Program-made: the position numbers and the translations under genes
The notes under the pieces: model-generated
Seen by the model: only the letters and a program-made list of their open reading frames with translations
What the model was told of the DNA's origin: nothing
Databases searched by the model: none
In this document: positions 27,659 to 39,075 of the stretch, one piece after another
Layout: each line of letters begins with the position of its first letter
How positions within the stretch are numbered: the first letter of the stretch is position 1
DNA from: Taklimakanibacter albus
GTDB lineage: Bacteria; Pseudomonadota; Alphaproteobacteria; Rhizobiales; Aestuariivirgaceae
Assembly (NCBI RefSeq): GCF_016595235.1
Contig: NZ_JAENHL010000006.1
Coordinates: 620,001 to 684,000, forward strand
Reading direction: 5' to 3'
DNA length: 64,000 nucleotides

Positions 27659-28270
27659 ATGACGGTCGCGAGCTTGTTCTTCTATCTGTTCTCCGTGGTG
27701 GCCTGCGCCTCCGCGGTGATGGTCATTTCATCGCGCAATCCCGTCCATTCGGTGCTGTTCCTGATCCTGACCTTCTTCAATGCGGCGGGACTGTTCATCC
27801 TGGCGGGCGCCGAGTTCCTGGCGCTGATCCTGGTCGTCGTCTATGTCGGCGCCGTCGCGGTGCTGTTCCTCTTCGTCGTGATGATGCTCGATGTCGACTT
27901 CACCGAGCTGCGCCGCGGCATGCTGAGCTATCTGCCGATCGGCGGCGCCATCGGCGTGATCCTGCTGGTCGAGCTCATCCTGGTGCTGGGCTCGTGGCAT
28001 TTCTCGTCGGGAGCGGGCGCGGTCTCCGAGCCGATCCTCGCCGGCGGCAAGACGACCAATACCGAGGCGCTCGGCCTCATCCTCTATACGAAGAACTTCT
28101 TCTACTTCCAGGTCGCCGGCCTCGTGCTTCTCGTCGCGATGATCGGCGCCATCGTGCTGACACTGCGCCACAAGCAGGGCGTCAAGCGCCAGAACATCGC
28201 CGACCAGGTAGCGCGCAACCCCGCGACCGCTATCGAAGTCCGCCAGGTCAAGCCGGGGCAGGGGATCTGA
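27659..28270 (+). CDS. nuoJ: NADH-quinone oxidoreductase subunit J
   Basis: NuoJ is a membrane-arm subunit near the quinone end. The 203-residue product has five hydrophobic helices and the conserved [17 protein letters not shown] helix with its pi-bulge region. GAGGGGAC precedes the start. It is followed by nuoK after 2 bp. Confidence 0.95.
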   Translation: MTVASLFFYLFSVVACASAVMVISSRNPVHSVLFLILTFFNAAGLFILAGAEFLALILVVVYVGAVAVLFLFVVMMLDVDFTELRRGMLSYLPIGGAIGVILLVELILVLGSWHFSSGAGAVSEPILAGGKTTNTEALGLILYTKNFFYFQVAGLVLLVAMIGAIVLTLRHKQGVKRQNIADQVARNPATAIEVRQVKPGQGI

Positions 28271-28272
28271 CA

Positions 28273-28581
28273 ATGACCATCACGCTTGGACATTTCCTCA
28301 CCGTCGCCGCCATCCTCTTCACCATCGGCGTGTTCGGCATTTTCCTCAATCGCAAGAACGTCATCATCATCCTGATGTCGGTCGAGCTCATGCTGCTGGC
28401 GGTCAACATCAACTTCGTTGCCTTCTCGGCCTATCTGAACGATCTCATGGGCCAGGTTTTTGCGCTGTTCGTGCTCACCGTCGCCGCGGCGGAAGCCGCG
28501 ATCGGCCTCGCCATCCTCGTCGTCTATTTCCGCAACCGCGGCACCATCGCGGTTGAGGACATCAATCTCATGAAGGGCTGA
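28273..28581 (+). CDS. nuoK: NADH-quinone oxidoreductase subunit K
   Basis: NuoK is a three-helix membrane subunit with two buried glutamates essential for proton pumping. The 102-residue product has them in [16 protein letters not shown] and [17 protein letters not shown]. The ATG at 28273 gives the family N-terminus [14 protein letters not shown]. Normal length. Confidence 0.96.
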   Translation: MTITLGHFLTVAAILFTIGVFGIFLNRKNVIIILMSVELMLLAVNINFVAFSAYLNDLMGQVFALFVLTVAAAEAAIGLAILVVYFRNRGTIAVEDINLMKG

Positions 28582-28590
28582 CGCCACACC

Positions 28591-30654
28591 ATGTATCAGC
28601 TCATCGTATTCCTCCCTTTGATCGGCGCCATCCTGGCGGGCCTTCTTGGCACCAACGCCTTCCGCATGATGGGCAAGACGATCGATGCCGGTCATGGTCA
28701 CGGCCATGGCGACGATCACGGCCATGGCGCGCATGGCGGCGGCGATCATGACGATCACGGCCATGACGACGACCATGCGCATCATGCTTATCCCACACCT
28801 TGGGCCGCTTATCTGACGTCCGGCTTCCTGGTCATCTCGGCGGTGCTCTCCTGGGTCGCCTTCTGGCAGTTCATGCATGAGGCAACGCCGGTCAAAGTCG
28901 AGGTGCTGCGCTGGGTGAGCTCGGGCGCCCTCACGGCCGACTGGGCCTTCCGTATCGACACGCTCACCGCCGTGATGCTGGTGGTGGTCAACACCGTCTC
29001 GTCGCTCGTCCATATCTATTCGATCGGCTATATGAGCCACGATCCGCATCAGCCGCGGTTCTTCGCCTATCTGTCGCTGTTCACTTTCGCGATGCTGATG
29101 CTGGTGACCTCCGACAACCTCCTGCAGATGTTCTTCGGCTGGGAAGGCGTCGGTCTCGCGTCCTACCTGCTGATCGGCTTCTGGTATCAGAAGCCCTCGG
29201 CCAATGCCGCGGCGATCAAGGCTTTCATCGTCAACCGCGTCGGCGACTTCGGTTTCGCGCTCGGCATCTTCGCCGTCTTCGTCGCCTTCGGCTCGATCGA
29301 GTTCGACACGATCTTCTCGCAGGCCGGCGCCCAGGTCGGCAAGACCATGCAGTTCCTGAGCTGGCAGGTCGACGCGCTGACGCTCATGTGCCTCCTGTTG
29401 TTCATGGGCGCCATGGGCAAGTCGGCGCAGTTCCTGCTGCACACCTGGCTGCCCGACGCCATGGAAGGTCCGACCCCGGTCTCGGCCTTGATCCATGCCG
29501 CGACGATGGTCACCGCCGGCGTCTTCCTGGTGGCGCGCATGTCGCCGCTGTTCGAGCTGGCGCCGCATGCCCGCGAAGTGGTGATCGTCGTCGGCGCCAT
29601 CACCGCTTTCTTCGCGGCGACCGTGGGCCTCGTCCAGAACGACATCAAGCGCGTCATCGCCTATTCGACCTGCTCGCAGCTGGGCTACATGTTCGTGGCG
29701 CTGGGGGTAGGGGCCTATGGCGTCGCCATCTTCCATCTCTTCACCCACGCCTTCTTCAAGGCGCTCTTGTTCCTGGGCTCGGGTTCGGTCATCCACGCAA
29801 TGTCGGGCGAGCAGGACATGCGCAAGATGGGCGGTCTCGCCCCGCATATCCGCGTCACCTGGGTGTTGATGCTGATCGGTACTTTGGCGCTTACCGGCTT
29901 CCCCTATACGGCCGGCTATTTCTCCAAGGACGCGGTCATCGAGTCGGCATTCGTCTCGCATGCCGGCGCCGCGAGCTTCGCCTTCGTGCTCCTCATCATC
30001 GCCGCTTTCTGCACCTCGTTCTATTCCTGGCGCCTGGCCTTCATGACCTTCAACGGCAAGCCGCGCGCTTCTGAGGACGTGATGAGCCATGTGCATGAAT
30101 CGCCCCAGGTCATGCTGGTGCCGCTTTATCTGCTGGCTATCGGCGCGCTCCTCGCCGGCATCGTCTTCGCGCCTTACTTCATCGGCCATGACGAGGTGCA
30201 GTTCTGGGCAAGTGCGATCTTCCGCGGATCTGAGAACAAGATCGTCGAAGAGATGCATCACGTCCCCGCCTGGGTGAAGTGGTCGCCCTTCGTCGCGATG
30301 GTGCTGGGCTTCGCGCTCGCCTACCAGTTCTACATCCGCCGTCCCGATCTGCCGGGCAAGCTCGCCCAGCAGCATTGGCCGCTCTACCAGTTCCTGCTCA
30401 ACAAGTGGTATTTCGACGAGCTCTACGACTTCATCTTCGTCAATCCGGCCAAGTGGCTGGGGCGCTTCCTGTGGAAGCGTGGTGACGGCTGGTTCATCGA
30501 CGGCTTCGGTCCCGATGGCGTGTCGGCCAGGGTGGTCGACGTCACCCAGAGAGTTGTCCGGCTGCAGACCGGCTATCTATTCCATTATGCTTTTGCCATG
30601 CTGATTGGTGTCGCCGCCCTCGTGACATGGTTCATGTTTGGGAGCGTCCATTGA
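28591..30654 (+). CDS. nuoL: NADH-quinone oxidoreductase subunit L with His-rich loop
   Basis: NuoL is the distal antiporter-like proton pump of complex I. The 687-residue product has the Mrp/antiporter core including [52 protein letters not shown] and the long C-terminal lateral helix region. Between TM1 and TM2, residues 35-65 hold 12 histidines with Gly and Asp ([12 protein letters not shown] and similar), a soluble loop that many NuoL proteins lack. The stop overlaps the nuoM ATG. Confidence 0.96.
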   Translation: MYQLIVFLPLIGAILAGLLGTNAFRMMGKTIDAGHGHGHGDDHGHGAHGGGDHDDHGHDDDHAHHAYPTPWAAYLTSGFLVISAVLSWVAFWQFMHEATPVKVEVLRWVSSGALTADWAFRIDTLTAVMLVVVNTVSSLVHIYSIGYMSHDPHQPRFFAYLSLFTFAMLMLVTSDNLLQMFFGWEGVGLASYLLIGFWYQKPSANAAAIKAFIVNRVGDFGFALGIFAVFVAFGSIEFDTIFSQAGAQVGKTMQFLSWQVDALTLMCLLLFMGAMGKSAQFLLHTWLPDAMEGPTPVSALIHAATMVTAGVFLVARMSPLFELAPHAREVVIVVGAITAFFAATVGLVQNDIKRVIAYSTCSQLGYMFVALGVGAYGVAIFHLFTHAFFKALLFLGSGSVIHAMSGEQDMRKMGGLAPHIRVTWVLMLIGTLALTGFPYTAGYFSKDAVIESAFVSHAGAASFAFVLLIIAAFCTSFYSWRLAFMTFNGKPRASEDVMSHVHESPQVMLVPLYLLAIGALLAGIVFAPYFIGHDEVQFWASAIFRGSENKIVEEMHHVPAWVKWSPFVAMVLGFALAYQFYIRRPDLPGKLAQQHWPLYQFLLNKWYFDELYDFIFVNPAKWLGRFLWKRGDGWFIDGFGPDGVSARVVDVTQRVVRLQTGYLFHYAFAMLIGVAALVTWFMFGSVH

Positions 30655-32165
30655 TGTCCGGCTGGCCGATCCTCTCCGTTGTCACCTTCCTGCCGCTCGT
30701 CGGCGCCGCCTTCGTTCTCGCCATTCGCGGCAACGATGCGGTGGCCTTGCGCAACATGCGCTGGGCCGCTCTGTGGACGACGATCGTCACCTTCGTCCTG
30801 TCGCTCCTGATCTGGCACTATTTCGACACGGCCAATCCCGACTTCCAGTTCGTCGAGAAACTGTCCTGGCTCGGCGATACCGCGTCCTATCACATGGGTG
30901 TCGACGGCATTTCGATGCTGTTCGTCATCCTGACCACCTTCCTGATGCCGATCTGCATCCTGGCGAGCTGGCAGGTGGACAAGCGCCTGCGCGAATATCT
31001 CATCGCCTTCCTGGTGCTCGAGACCTTGATGATCGGCGTTTTCTGCGCCCTCGACATGGTTCTCTTCTACCTGTTCTTCGAAGGCGGCCTCATTCCGATG
31101 TTCCTGATCATCGGCGTGTGGGGCGGCCCGCGCCGCGTCTATGCGAGCTTCAAGTTCTTCCTCTACACGCTGCTCGGCTCGGTGCTGATGCTGCTCGCCA
31201 TCATCGCCATGTATTGGTATTCGGGCACCACCGACATCGCGGTTCTCTACAAGAACCCGAACTTCCCGGCCGGCATGCAGACTTGGCTGTGGCTCGCTTT
31301 CTTCGCCTCCTTCGCGGTGAAGATGCCGATGTGGCCGGTCCATACCTGGCTGCCGGACGCGCATGTGGAAGCGCCCACCGCCGGCTCCGTCATTCTGGCG
31401 GCGATCCTGCTCAAGATGGGCGGCTACGGCTTCCTGCGCTTCTCGGTGCCGATGTTCCCGATCGCCTCCGATCTCTTCGCGCCATTCGTCTTCACCCTCT
31501 CGGTCGTCGCCATCGTCTACACGTCGCTCGTGGCCATGATGCAGGAGGACATGAAGAAGCTCATCGCCTATTCGTCGGTCGCCCATATGGGCTTCGTCAC
31601 GATGGGCATCTTCACGCTGAACCGTCAGGGCATCGACGGCGCCTTGTTCCAGATGATCTCGCACGGCATCGTGTCGGGCGCCTTGTTCCTGTGCGTGGGC
31701 GTCGTCTATGACCGCATGCATACCCGCGAGATCAAGGCCTATGGCGGCCTCGTCAACCGCATGCCGCTCTATGCGCTGACCTTCATGGTCTTCACCATGG
31801 CCAATGTCGGCCTGCCGGGCACGTCGGGCTTCGTCGGGGAATTCCTGACCCTCATGGGCGCCTTCCAGAACAATACCTGGGTCGCCTTCTTCGCCACCAC
31901 CGGCGTCATCCTGTCGGCGGGCTACGCGCTCTGGCTCTATCGCCGCGTCGTCTTCGGCAAGCTCGAGAAGGCGAGCCTCAAGCATATCACCGACATGACG
32001 CCGCGCGAGGCGCTGGCGCTGGTGCCCCTGATCGTGCTCACCATCTTCTTCGGCGTCTATCCATCGCCCATTCTCGATGTCTTCGGCGCCTCGGTCGAAA
32101 GCCTGATGGCGGGCGTCAACAAATCGCTTGCCGCGGCGGGCGCAATCACGGCGGCGGGACTTTAA
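30654..32165 (+). CDS. nuoM: NADH-quinone oxidoreductase subunit M
   Basis: NuoM is a second antiporter-like pump subunit. The 503-residue product has the core signatures [17 protein letters not shown] and [37 protein letters not shown] with the conserved Lys and Glu of the proton path. The ATG at 30654 overlaps the nuoL stop (ATGA); the upstream in-frame ATG at 30627 is inside nuoL. Length is normal. Confidence 0.97.
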   Translation: MSGWPILSVVTFLPLVGAAFVLAIRGNDAVALRNMRWAALWTTIVTFVLSLLIWHYFDTANPDFQFVEKLSWLGDTASYHMGVDGISMLFVILTTFLMPICILASWQVDKRLREYLIAFLVLETLMIGVFCALDMVLFYLFFEGGLIPMFLIIGVWGGPRRVYASFKFFLYTLLGSVLMLLAIIAMYWYSGTTDIAVLYKNPNFPAGMQTWLWLAFFASFAVKMPMWPVHTWLPDAHVEAPTAGSVILAAILLKMGGYGFLRFSVPMFPIASDLFAPFVFTLSVVAIVYTSLVAMMQEDMKKLIAYSSVAHMGFVTMGIFTLNRQGIDGALFQMISHGIVSGALFLCVGVVYDRMHTREIKAYGGLVNRMPLYALTFMVFTMANVGLPGTSGFVGEFLTLMGAFQNNTWVAFFATTGVILSAGYALWLYRRVVFGKLEKASLKHITDMTPREALALVPLIVLTIFFGVYPSPILDVFGASVESLMAGVNKSLAAAGAITAAGL

Positions 32166-32168
32166 ACC

Positions 32169-33608
32169 ATGATGTCACTTCTCGATCACATTCAGGGCGC
32201 CGCCGCACTGCCGGAAATCTTCCTGGCGGTTGCCGCCATGGCCCTGCTCATGTTCGGCGTCTTCCGTGACAAGTCGGCCGACATCGTCAATATCGCCGCC
32301 ATCATCGTGCTCGGCATCACCGTGGCTTTGGTGCTGGGCGGGGCAGGCGGGCGCCAGGAAGCCTTTGGCGGTGTGCTCGTTATCGACACCTTCGCCCGTT
32401 TCATGAAGGTGCTGACGCTGTTCGGCTCGGCGGTCGCCATCGTGCTCTCGGTCAATTTCATGAAGGCCGAGAAGATCGAGCGTTTCGAATATCCCATCCT
32501 CATCCTGCTCGCCACCACCGGCATGATGATCATGATCTCGGCCAACGGCCTGATCGCGCTTTATATGGGCCTCGAGCTGCAGTCGCTCGCCCTTTATGTC
32601 GTCGCCGCCATCGACCGCGACAAGGCGAAGTCCTCCGAGGCCGGCCTCAAATATTTCGTCCTCGGTGCTCTGTCTTCCGGCATGCTGCTCTATGGCGCTT
32701 CGCTGATCTATGGCTTTACCGGCCATGTCGGCTTTGCCGAGATCGCCCAGTCGATCAAGGCGGGCGAGCCGGGCCTCGGCCTGACTTTCGGCCTGGTCTT
32801 CCTCATCGCCGGCCTCGCGTTCAAGGTCTCGGCCGTGCCGTTCCATATGTGGACGCCCGACGTCTATGAAGGCGCCCCGACGCCGGTCGCCGCCTTCTTT
32901 GCGGCCGCCCCCAAGATCGCCGCCATGGCGCTCTTCGTGCGCGCCATGCTGGCGCCGTTCCCGTCGATCCTGCCCGACTGGCAGCAGATCCTGGTCTTCA
33001 TCTCGATCGCCTCCATGCTGCTCGGCGCCTTCGCCGCCATCGGCCAGACCAACATCAAGCGGCTGCTCGCTTACTCCTCGATCGGCCATATGGGGTATGC
33101 GTTGATCGGCCTCGCCGCCGGCAGCCCGGAAGGCGTGAAGAGCGTCGTCATCTACATGACGATCTATCTGATCATGACCCTCGGCACCTTCGCCTGCGTC
33201 CTGGCGATGCGCCGCAAGGATGGCCAGGTCGAGAATATCAGCGATCTGGCGGGCCTCGCCCGCACCAACGGGCTGCATGCCTTTTTCCTCGCCGTCTTCA
33301 TGTTCTCGCTGGCCGGCATCCCGCCGCTCGCCGGCTTCTTCGCCAAGTATTTCATCTTCATGGCCGCCATCAAGGCGAACATGATCACGCTCGCCGTCAT
33401 CGGTGTGCTGGCGAGCGTGGTGGGTGCGGTCTATTACATCCGCATCATCAAGCTCATGTATTTCGACGAGCCGGTCGAGCGCTTCGAGCCGATGGTGACG
33501 GAGGTCAAGGCGGTTGCCGTGCTCTCCGGGCTCTTCGTGATCTTCTTCGTGCTGTTCCCGCAGCCCTTGAGCGCGCTCGCCGAAGCGGCGGCAGCGTCTC
33601 TGTTCTGA
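32169..33608 (+). CDS. nuoN: NADH-quinone oxidoreductase subunit N
   Basis: NuoN is the third antiporter-like subunit and closes the nuo set. The 479-residue product has [39 protein letters not shown] and [28 protein letters not shown], all NuoN signatures. A second start codon immediately follows the first. Its stop overlaps the start of birA by one base. Confidence 0.97.
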   Translation: MMSLLDHIQGAAALPEIFLAVAAMALLMFGVFRDKSADIVNIAAIIVLGITVALVLGGAGGRQEAFGGVLVIDTFARFMKVLTLFGSAVAIVLSVNFMKAEKIERFEYPILILLATTGMMIMISANGLIALYMGLELQSLALYVVAAIDRDKAKSSEAGLKYFVLGALSSGMLLYGASLIYGFTGHVGFAEIAQSIKAGEPGLGLTFGLVFLIAGLAFKVSAVPFHMWTPDVYEGAPTPVAAFFAAAPKIAAMALFVRAMLAPFPSILPDWQQILVFISIASMLLGAFAAIGQTNIKRLLAYSSIGHMGYALIGLAAGSPEGVKSVVIYMTIYLIMTLGTFACVLAMRRKDGQVENISDLAGLARTNGLHAFFLAVFMFSLAGIPPLAGFFAKYFIFMAAIKANMITLAVIGVLASVVGAVYYIRIIKLMYFDEPVERFEPMVTEVKAVAVLSGLFVIFFVLFPQPLSALAEAAAASLF

Positions 33609-34354
33609 TGGGATTGAAGGTCAGACTCCTCCAATTCGAGGCGATCGACTCGACCAATGCGGAAGCTCATCGCCTGGCGGCTGACGGCGAGCGGGGGCCT
33701 TTGTGGATCGTCGCCGACCTCCAGTCGCAGGGCCGCGGCCGTCTCGGGCGCCACTGGGTGTCCGAGCCCGGCAATCTCTATGCCACCTTCGTCTTCACGT
33801 TTCAGGGTACGGCGCTGACCGCGAGCCAGGTCGGTTTCGTGGCCGCGCTCGCCATCCGCGACACGGCGCTGGCACTGCTGCCGAAAAAAGCGCCGCCGGT
33901 CATGATCAAATGGCCGAATGACGTCCAACTCGGCGGCGCCAAGCTGTCCGGCATTCTGGTCGAGACGGTAGCGCAGCCAAGTGATGGGCGCATCACCGTG
34001 GCGATCGGCATGGGGCTCAATCTCGCCCATGCGCCTGAAGGCACACCCTATCCGGCGACGGCGCTCGCCCGTCATGGCGTCAGTGTCACGCCGCGCGAGG
34101 GTCTCGACGTGCTGGACGGCTCACTGTCCTATTGGCGGTCGGTGTGGCAGGAAGGCCGGGGTTTTGCCGCGATCCGCGAAAGCTGGCTCAAGGATGCCTC
34201 GGGGCTCGGCCAGGAATTCACCGCCACTGTCAACAACAGCGAGATCCACGGCCGCTTCGAGAGCCTGGGCGAGGACGGCGCCATGATCCTGGCGCTCGCC
34301 GACGGCAGCTTGAAATCCATTCATTCCGGCGAGGTTCAGGTCCGGCGCGCATGA
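33608..34354 (+). CDS. birA: Biotin--[acetyl-CoA-carboxylase] ligase
   Basis: This enzyme activates biotin with ATP and attaches it to the biotin carboxyl carrier protein. The 248-residue product contains the ligase motif QGRGRLGRHWVSEPGNLYATF (biotinyl-AMP binding) and the catalytic KWPNDVQLGGAKLSGILVE. It lacks the N-terminal helix-turn-helix of E. coli BirA, so it should not be a repressor. It is joined to nuoN and overlaps rnj by ATGA, the nuoN-birA-rnj order seen in many alphaproteobacteria. Confidence 0.95.
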   Translation: MGLKVRLLQFEAIDSTNAEAHRLAADGERGPLWIVADLQSQGRGRLGRHWVSEPGNLYATFVFTFQGTALTASQVGFVAALAIRDTALALLPKKAPPVMIKWPNDVQLGGAKLSGILVETVAQPSDGRITVAIGMGLNLAHAPEGTPYPATALARHGVSVTPREGLDVLDGSLSYWRSVWQEGRGFAAIRESWLKDASGLGQEFTATVNNSEIHGRFESLGEDGAMILALADGSLKSIHSGEVQVRRA

Positions 34355-36018
34355 ACGCAAAGAAGAAATTCGATCACAGCAACGATCTCGTGCTGCTGCC
34401 CTTGGGCGGTGTCGGCGAGATCGGCATGAACTGTTATTGCTACGGCATCGGGCCAGCCGACGATCGCGAATGGCTGATGGTCGATCTCGGCGTGAAGTTC
34501 GGCGACGAGACCGAGCCCGGCATCGATATCGTGCTGCCCGAGCTCGGCTATATCATCGGCGAGCGCCGCCGCCTGTCGGGCCTCGTGCTCACCCATGCCC
34601 ATGAGGACCATCTGGGCGCCGTCGCCTGGCTGTGGCCGCAGCTCAAATGCCCGGTCTATTGCACGCCCTTCGCCGCCCAGATCCTCGCCGGAAAACTGAA
34701 AGAGCGTGGTCTCGACGAGGACGTGCCGGTGCATGTCAAGCCGGTGGGCTCGCGCTTCGAGGTCGGCTCCTTCACGGTCGAAATGGTCAGCGTCAACCAT
34801 TCCATCCCGGAACCGGCGGCGCTGTTCATCGAGACGAAGCAGGGCAGGGTCCTTCACTCCGGCGACTGGAAGATCGACCGCACCCCCATGATGGGGGGGC
34901 ATTTCGACGAGAAGCGCTTCCGCGAGATCGGCGAAATGGGGGTCGACGCGCTGGTCTGCGATTCGACCAATGTCTTCCGCGAAGGGTTTTCGGTCTCGGA
35001 GGCCGAGGTGGCGGCAACCCTCGACCGTATCGTTTCGGAAGCCAAGAACCGCATCGCCATCACCACTTTTGCCTCGCATGTCGAGCGCATCTCCTCGGCC
35101 GTGGCGGCAGCACGCAAGGCCGGCCGCGAGGTCGTCATCGCCGGGCGCGCCATGCGCCAGACGATCGAGGCGGCGCGTACCTGCGGTTATCTGCGCGATG
35201 CCGGCGCCTTCCTCGATGAAGAGGCCTTCGGCTATCTGCCGCCCGACAAGATCATGCTGCTCTGCACCGGCAGCCAGGGCGAGCCCCGCGCCGCCATTGC
35301 CCGCATCGCCGAGGATACCCATCCGGCGATCGCGCTCGATGACGGCGATCTCGTCGTCTTCTCCTCCAAGACCATTCCCGGCAATGAGAAGGCGGTGAGC
35401 GCCGTCCATAACAATCTCGCCCGCCTCGGCATTGACGTCATCACCTCGGACGATGCCCTGGTGCACACCTCGGGCCATCCACGCCAGGACGAACTGAAGC
35501 TTCTCTATAGCTGGCTGAAGCCCCGCGCCTTGATCCCGATGCATGGCGAGCCGCGCCATTTGCTGCGCCATCTGGAGCTTGGCGAAGAGGCCGGCATCGA
35601 AGAGACGGTGATGGCCGAGAATGGCGATCTCATCCGCCTCTATCCAGGCCCCGTGCAGATCGTCGATGAGGCGCCCGCCGGCCGCCTGCATGTCGACGGC
35701 AAGCTCATCGTGCCGGTGGTCGAGGGGCCGGCCAAGTTCCGCCGTAAGCTGTCGTTCGTCGGCATCGTGGTGGCGAGCCTCGTTGTCGACCGCAAGGGCT
35801 CGCTCGTCTCCGACATCGAGATCATCGCCGACGGCCTGCCCGCCGGTCTCGAGGAGCGGCTGCGCGACGCGGCGGAAACCGCCTTCGAAAGCATGCCGCG
35901 GCCGCGCCGGGCGAGCGACGACACGGTGACCGAAACGCTACGCACCGCGATCCGGCGTGCCGCCGATGCCGAATGGGGTAAAAAGCCCATCTGCCGCATA
36001 CTTTTGCACCGGTTGTAA
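34351..36018 (+). CDS. rnj: Ribonuclease J
   Basis: RNase J is a metallo-beta-lactamase/beta-CASP nuclease with endo- and 5'-exonuclease activity in RNA maturation and decay. The 555-residue product has the zinc motif THAHEDHLGAV (His82, His84, Asp86, His87), further metal ligands in HSGDWKID, and the beta-CASP motifs including CTGSQGEPRA and the SGHP(R) segment (TSGHPRQDELK). The ATG at 34351 overlaps the birA stop. The gene probably ends the operon; no clear terminator follows. Confidence 0.95.
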   Translation: MNAKKKFDHSNDLVLLPLGGVGEIGMNCYCYGIGPADDREWLMVDLGVKFGDETEPGIDIVLPELGYIIGERRRLSGLVLTHAHEDHLGAVAWLWPQLKCPVYCTPFAAQILAGKLKERGLDEDVPVHVKPVGSRFEVGSFTVEMVSVNHSIPEPAALFIETKQGRVLHSGDWKIDRTPMMGGHFDEKRFREIGEMGVDALVCDSTNVFREGFSVSEAEVAATLDRIVSEAKNRIAITTFASHVERISSAVAAARKAGREVVIAGRAMRQTIEAARTCGYLRDAGAFLDEEAFGYLPPDKIMLLCTGSQGEPRAAIARIAEDTHPAIALDDGDLVVFSSKTIPGNEKAVSAVHNNLARLGIDVITSDDALVHTSGHPRQDELKLLYSWLKPRALIPMHGEPRHLLRHLELGEEAGIEETVMAENGDLIRLYPGPVQIVDEAPAGRLHVDGKLIVPVVEGPAKFRRKLSFVGIVVASLVVDRKGSLVSDIEIIADGLPAGLEERLRDAAETAFESMPRPRRASDDTVTETLRTAIRRAADAEWGKKPICRILLHRL

Positions 36019-36029
36019 ACTTCACTCGA

Positions 36030-36337
36030 TCATTTTGGCCATTCGCCAGGTGGCCAGTCGCGCGAGGTATGGATCACCCGCAGGATCGAGATTGTCTCAT
36101 GCCCGGCTTGTGTCGTGACGGCGTAGGCAACGACATAGGGCAGGCGCGTAATAAGCTTTTCGTAGGTTCCGGCGATGCGCCCGGTCGTCCCGTGGCCATA
36201 TGCCCAAGTGCCGTCGCCACATCGCGGATACGATCCGCCACGCGCGTGGCGGCGGCCGGATTGTCCGCCGCGATATAGGCGATTTGTGCCTTGAAATCGT
36301 CCAGCGCCGCGCGCGACCACTGGACAGGCCGCGTCAC
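36030..36337 (-). pseudogene. ParE-type toxin gene, frameshifted
   Basis: Two minus-strand frames together make one RelE/ParE toxin of about 100 residues. The first (from 36337) encodes PVQWSRAALDDFKAQIAYIA up to GHMATGRPG. The second, in the other frame, encodes RIAGTYEKLITRLPYVVAYAV to the end DWPPGEWPK at 36030. One missing base near 36180, in the GGGCGC run, breaks the frame. The start overlaps the antitoxin stop by ATGA. Either the toxin has been lost or the base is a sequence error. Confidence 0.75.
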
Positions 36338-36594
36338 TTCCGGCCGCTCTTGACCGCCTTGATCGCGTCGTAGATCTCTGTCATTGCGGCATCATGCGGG
36401 ACGACACGGCCTGCCTGGACGTCGGCCAAGCCGCGTTTGATGCCTTCGATGATTTCGAGTTCCCGGTCGACATAAGCGGAGACCGCTTCTGCCGCTAGGT
36501 ACGACTTGCTGCGCCGCGTATTGCTGGCCAAGCGGTCCAGCTTTCGCTTGACCTCTGTGCTGACCCGAATAGTCATTGTCGTACTTGCGGTCAT
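36334..36594 (-). CDS. Ribbon-helix-helix antitoxin (ParD/CopG type)
   Basis: An 86-residue protein with an N-terminal ribbon-helix-helix motif (TMTIRVSTEVKRKLDRLASNTRRSKSYLAAEAVSAYVD) for operator binding and a C-terminal tail that would wrap the toxin. The ATG at 36594 matches the family start; upstream codons run toward parC and are unlikely to be translated. It is the first gene of a toxin-antitoxin pair and appears intact. It should autoregulate its promoter in the 36600-36700 region. Confidence 0.82.
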   Translation of the reverse strand: MTASTTMTIRVSTEVKRKLDRLASNTRRSKSYLAAEAVSAYVDRELEIIEGIKRGLADVQAGRVVPHDAAMTEIYDAIKAVKSGRK

Positions 36595-36710
36595 CGAGAA
36601 AGCCTTGTGATTATATGTACACATCTTAACACAACTGAGTGCCCGATGTAAAAGGGCCCCGAAATCCATACTGAATCCCGCCATCCACCCTCTGCTATAC
36701 TGTCCGAATC

Positions 36711-38954
36711 ATGAGCAAACACGCCCCTCCGCCGCAAGGCCCGAAAGACATTGAAGCCATCAATCTGCGCGACGCGCTGGAAGAGCGCTATCTGGCCTAT
36801 GCGCTTTCGACCATCATGCACCGGGCGCTGCCGGATGTGCGCGACGGCCTGAAACCGGTGCATCGCCGGCTGCTCTATGCGATGCGGCTGCTCAAGCTCG
36901 ACCCGGCCTCGGGCTTCAAGAAATGCGCCCGCGTGGTCGGCGACGTGATCGGTAAATACCATCCGCATGGCGACCAGGCCGTCTATGACGCGCTGGTGCG
37001 TCTCGCCCAGGATTTCGCGGTGCGTTATCCGCTCATCGAAGGGCAGGGCAATTTCGGCAATATCGACGGCGACTTCGCCGCCGCCTATCGTTACACCGAG
37101 GCGCGCCTCACCGATGTCGCCATGGCGCTGCTCGAGGGGATCGACGACGACACCGTCGATTTCCGCGATACCTATAATGGCGAGGACCGCGAGCCGATCG
37201 TGCTCCCGGGCGCCTTCCCCAATCTGCTCGCCAACGGATCCTCCGGCATCGCGGTCGGCATGGCGACGTCGATCCCGCCGCACAACGCCGCCGAGCTCTG
37301 CGACGCCGCGCTGCATCTGATCAAATTCCCCAACGCGACCGTCGACAAGCTGGTCAAATTCGTGCCGGGGCCGGACTTCCCGACCGGCGGCATCATCGTC
37401 GATGACGGCCCGACCATGCTCGAGGCCTATAAGACCGGCCGCGGCGCCTTCCGCGTGCGCGCCCGCTGGACGCAGGAGGATATCGGCCGCGGCGGTTGGC
37501 AGATCATCGTCACCGAAATTCCCTATCAGGTGCAGAAGGGCAGGCTCATCGAGCGCATTGCCGAGCTGATCACGGCGAAGAAGCTGCCGCTGCTGGCCGA
37601 TCTGCGCGATGAATCGGCCGAGGACATCCGCATCGTCTTCGAGCCGAAGAGCCGCACGGTCGATCCGCAGCTCCTGATGGAGCAGCTGTTCCGCAACACC
37701 GAGCTCGAGGCGCGCATTCCGCTCAACATGAACGTGCTCTCGCATGGCCGGGTGCCGAAGGTCATGTCGCTGCGCGATGTGCTGCGCGAATGGCTCGACC
37801 ACCGCAAGGACGTGCTGATCCGGCGCTCCAACTTCCGCCTGGCCGAGATCGCCCGCAGGCTCGAGATCCTCGGCGGCTATCTCATCGCCTATCTCAATCT
37901 CGACGAGGTGATCCGCATCATCCGCACCGAGGACGAGCCGAAGGCCGTCCTGATGAAGCGCTTCACGCTCACCGACACGCAGGCGGAAGCCATTCTCAAT
38001 ATGCGCCTCAGGGCTCTGCGCAAGCTCGAGGAAATCGAGATCCGCCGCGAGAACGACGCGCTCAAGAAGGAGGAGGCGGGCCTCAAGAAGCTCGTCAAGT
38101 CCGAGGATGCGCAATGGGAGCACATCACCGGCGAGATCAAGGAGACCAAGGAGAAGTACGGCAAGAAGACCCCGCTCGGCAAACGCCGGACCGATTTCGC
38201 GCAGGCGCCCGAGATCGATCTCGACCTCGAGCAGGCGATGATCGAGAAGGAACCTGTCACCGTGGTCTGCTCCGACAAGGGCTGGATCCGGGCCATGAAG
38301 GGCCATCTCGAAGATACGTCCGGCCTCGTCTACAAGGAGGGCGATACGGCCAAGTTCGTCGTCAAGGGCGAGACGACCGACAGCATCATGCTGTTCTCCT
38401 CATCGGGGAAGTTCTTCACCTTGGACGCGGCGAAATTGCCCGGCGGACGTGGTCATGGCGAGCCGGTGCGTCTGATGGCCGATCTCGAGGCGACCGACAC
38501 CATCGTCGCATTGTTCGTCCACAAAGAAGGCCGCAAGCTGTTGCTGGCGGCAACCGATGGCTCTGGCTTCGTCGTGCCGGAGGACGAATGCCTGGCCAAT
38601 ACCCGTAAGGGCAAGCAGGTCATGAATGTGAAGATGCCGGTCGAGGCGCAGGTCTGCCGTTTTATCGAGGACAATGCCGATCACATCGCCACGATCGGCG
38701 AGAACCGCAAGCTTTTGATCTTCAAGCGCGCCGAAGTCCCTGAAATGTCACGCGGAAAGGGCGTCCGGCTGCAGAAATACAAGGATGGCGGACTGTCCGA
38801 CGCTGTCGGCTTCAAACTGAAGGAAGGGTTGTCCTGGGTGGATGCGTCGGGCCGCAACTTCAATGTCAGCGACCTCAAGGAATGGATCGGGGAACGGGCC
38901 CAGGCCGGCAGGCTGCCGCCCAAGGGCTTCCCTAAGGCCAACAAGTTTGGTTAA
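36711..38954 (+). CDS. parC: DNA topoisomerase IV subunit A
   Basis: ParC cuts and rejoins DNA for decatenation of daughter chromosomes, together with ParE (topoisomerase). The 747-residue product has the N-terminal winged-helix/tower region with [21 protein letters not shown] and the quinolone-region [32 protein letters not shown], the catalytic tyrosine Tyr128 in YRYTEARL, and a C-terminal beta-pinwheel. Its length and weaker GyrA-box point to ParC, not GyrA. It is a single gene divergent from the toxin-antitoxin pair. Confidence 0.95.
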   Translation: MSKHAPPPQGPKDIEAINLRDALEERYLAYALSTIMHRALPDVRDGLKPVHRRLLYAMRLLKLDPASGFKKCARVVGDVIGKYHPHGDQAVYDALVRLAQDFAVRYPLIEGQGNFGNIDGDFAAAYRYTEARLTDVAMALLEGIDDDTVDFRDTYNGEDREPIVLPGAFPNLLANGSSGIAVGMATSIPPHNAAELCDAALHLIKFPNATVDKLVKFVPGPDFPTGGIIVDDGPTMLEAYKTGRGAFRVRARWTQEDIGRGGWQIIVTEIPYQVQKGRLIERIAELITAKKLPLLADLRDESAEDIRIVFEPKSRTVDPQLLMEQLFRNTELEARIPLNMNVLSHGRVPKVMSLRDVLREWLDHRKDVLIRRSNFRLAEIARRLEILGGYLIAYLNLDEVIRIIRTEDEPKAVLMKRFTLTDTQAEAILNMRLRALRKLEEIEIRRENDALKKEEAGLKKLVKSEDAQWEHITGEIKETKEKYGKKTPLGKRRTDFAQAPEIDLDLEQAMIEKEPVTVVCSDKGWIRAMKGHLEDTSGLVYKEGDTAKFVVKGETTDSIMLFSSSGKFFTLDAAKLPGGRGHGEPVRLMADLEATDTIVALFVHKEGRKLLLAATDGSGFVVPEDECLANTRKGKQVMNVKMPVEAQVCRFIEDNADHIATIGENRKLLIFKRAEVPEMSRGKGVRLQKYKDGGLSDAVGFKLKEGLSWVDASGRNFNVSDLKEWIGERAQAGRLPPKGFPKANKFG

Positions 38955-39075
38955 GATTTCCTCAAGGACTAGCCATTAATGGATTCTTCAATCCGTTGCT
39001 TGAAAAGCGTGGGTATTTACTACAGCTATAAGGCATAGTGGAAAAGGCGCGAAAAGGGATTGGAGTAGCCGCCGC

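Noticed and set aside
27728-30375. Long minus-strand frames across nuoJ-nuoL
   Set aside because: They are Asp/His/Glu-rich antisense shadows of membrane-protein codons; the plus-strand nuo genes are unambiguous.
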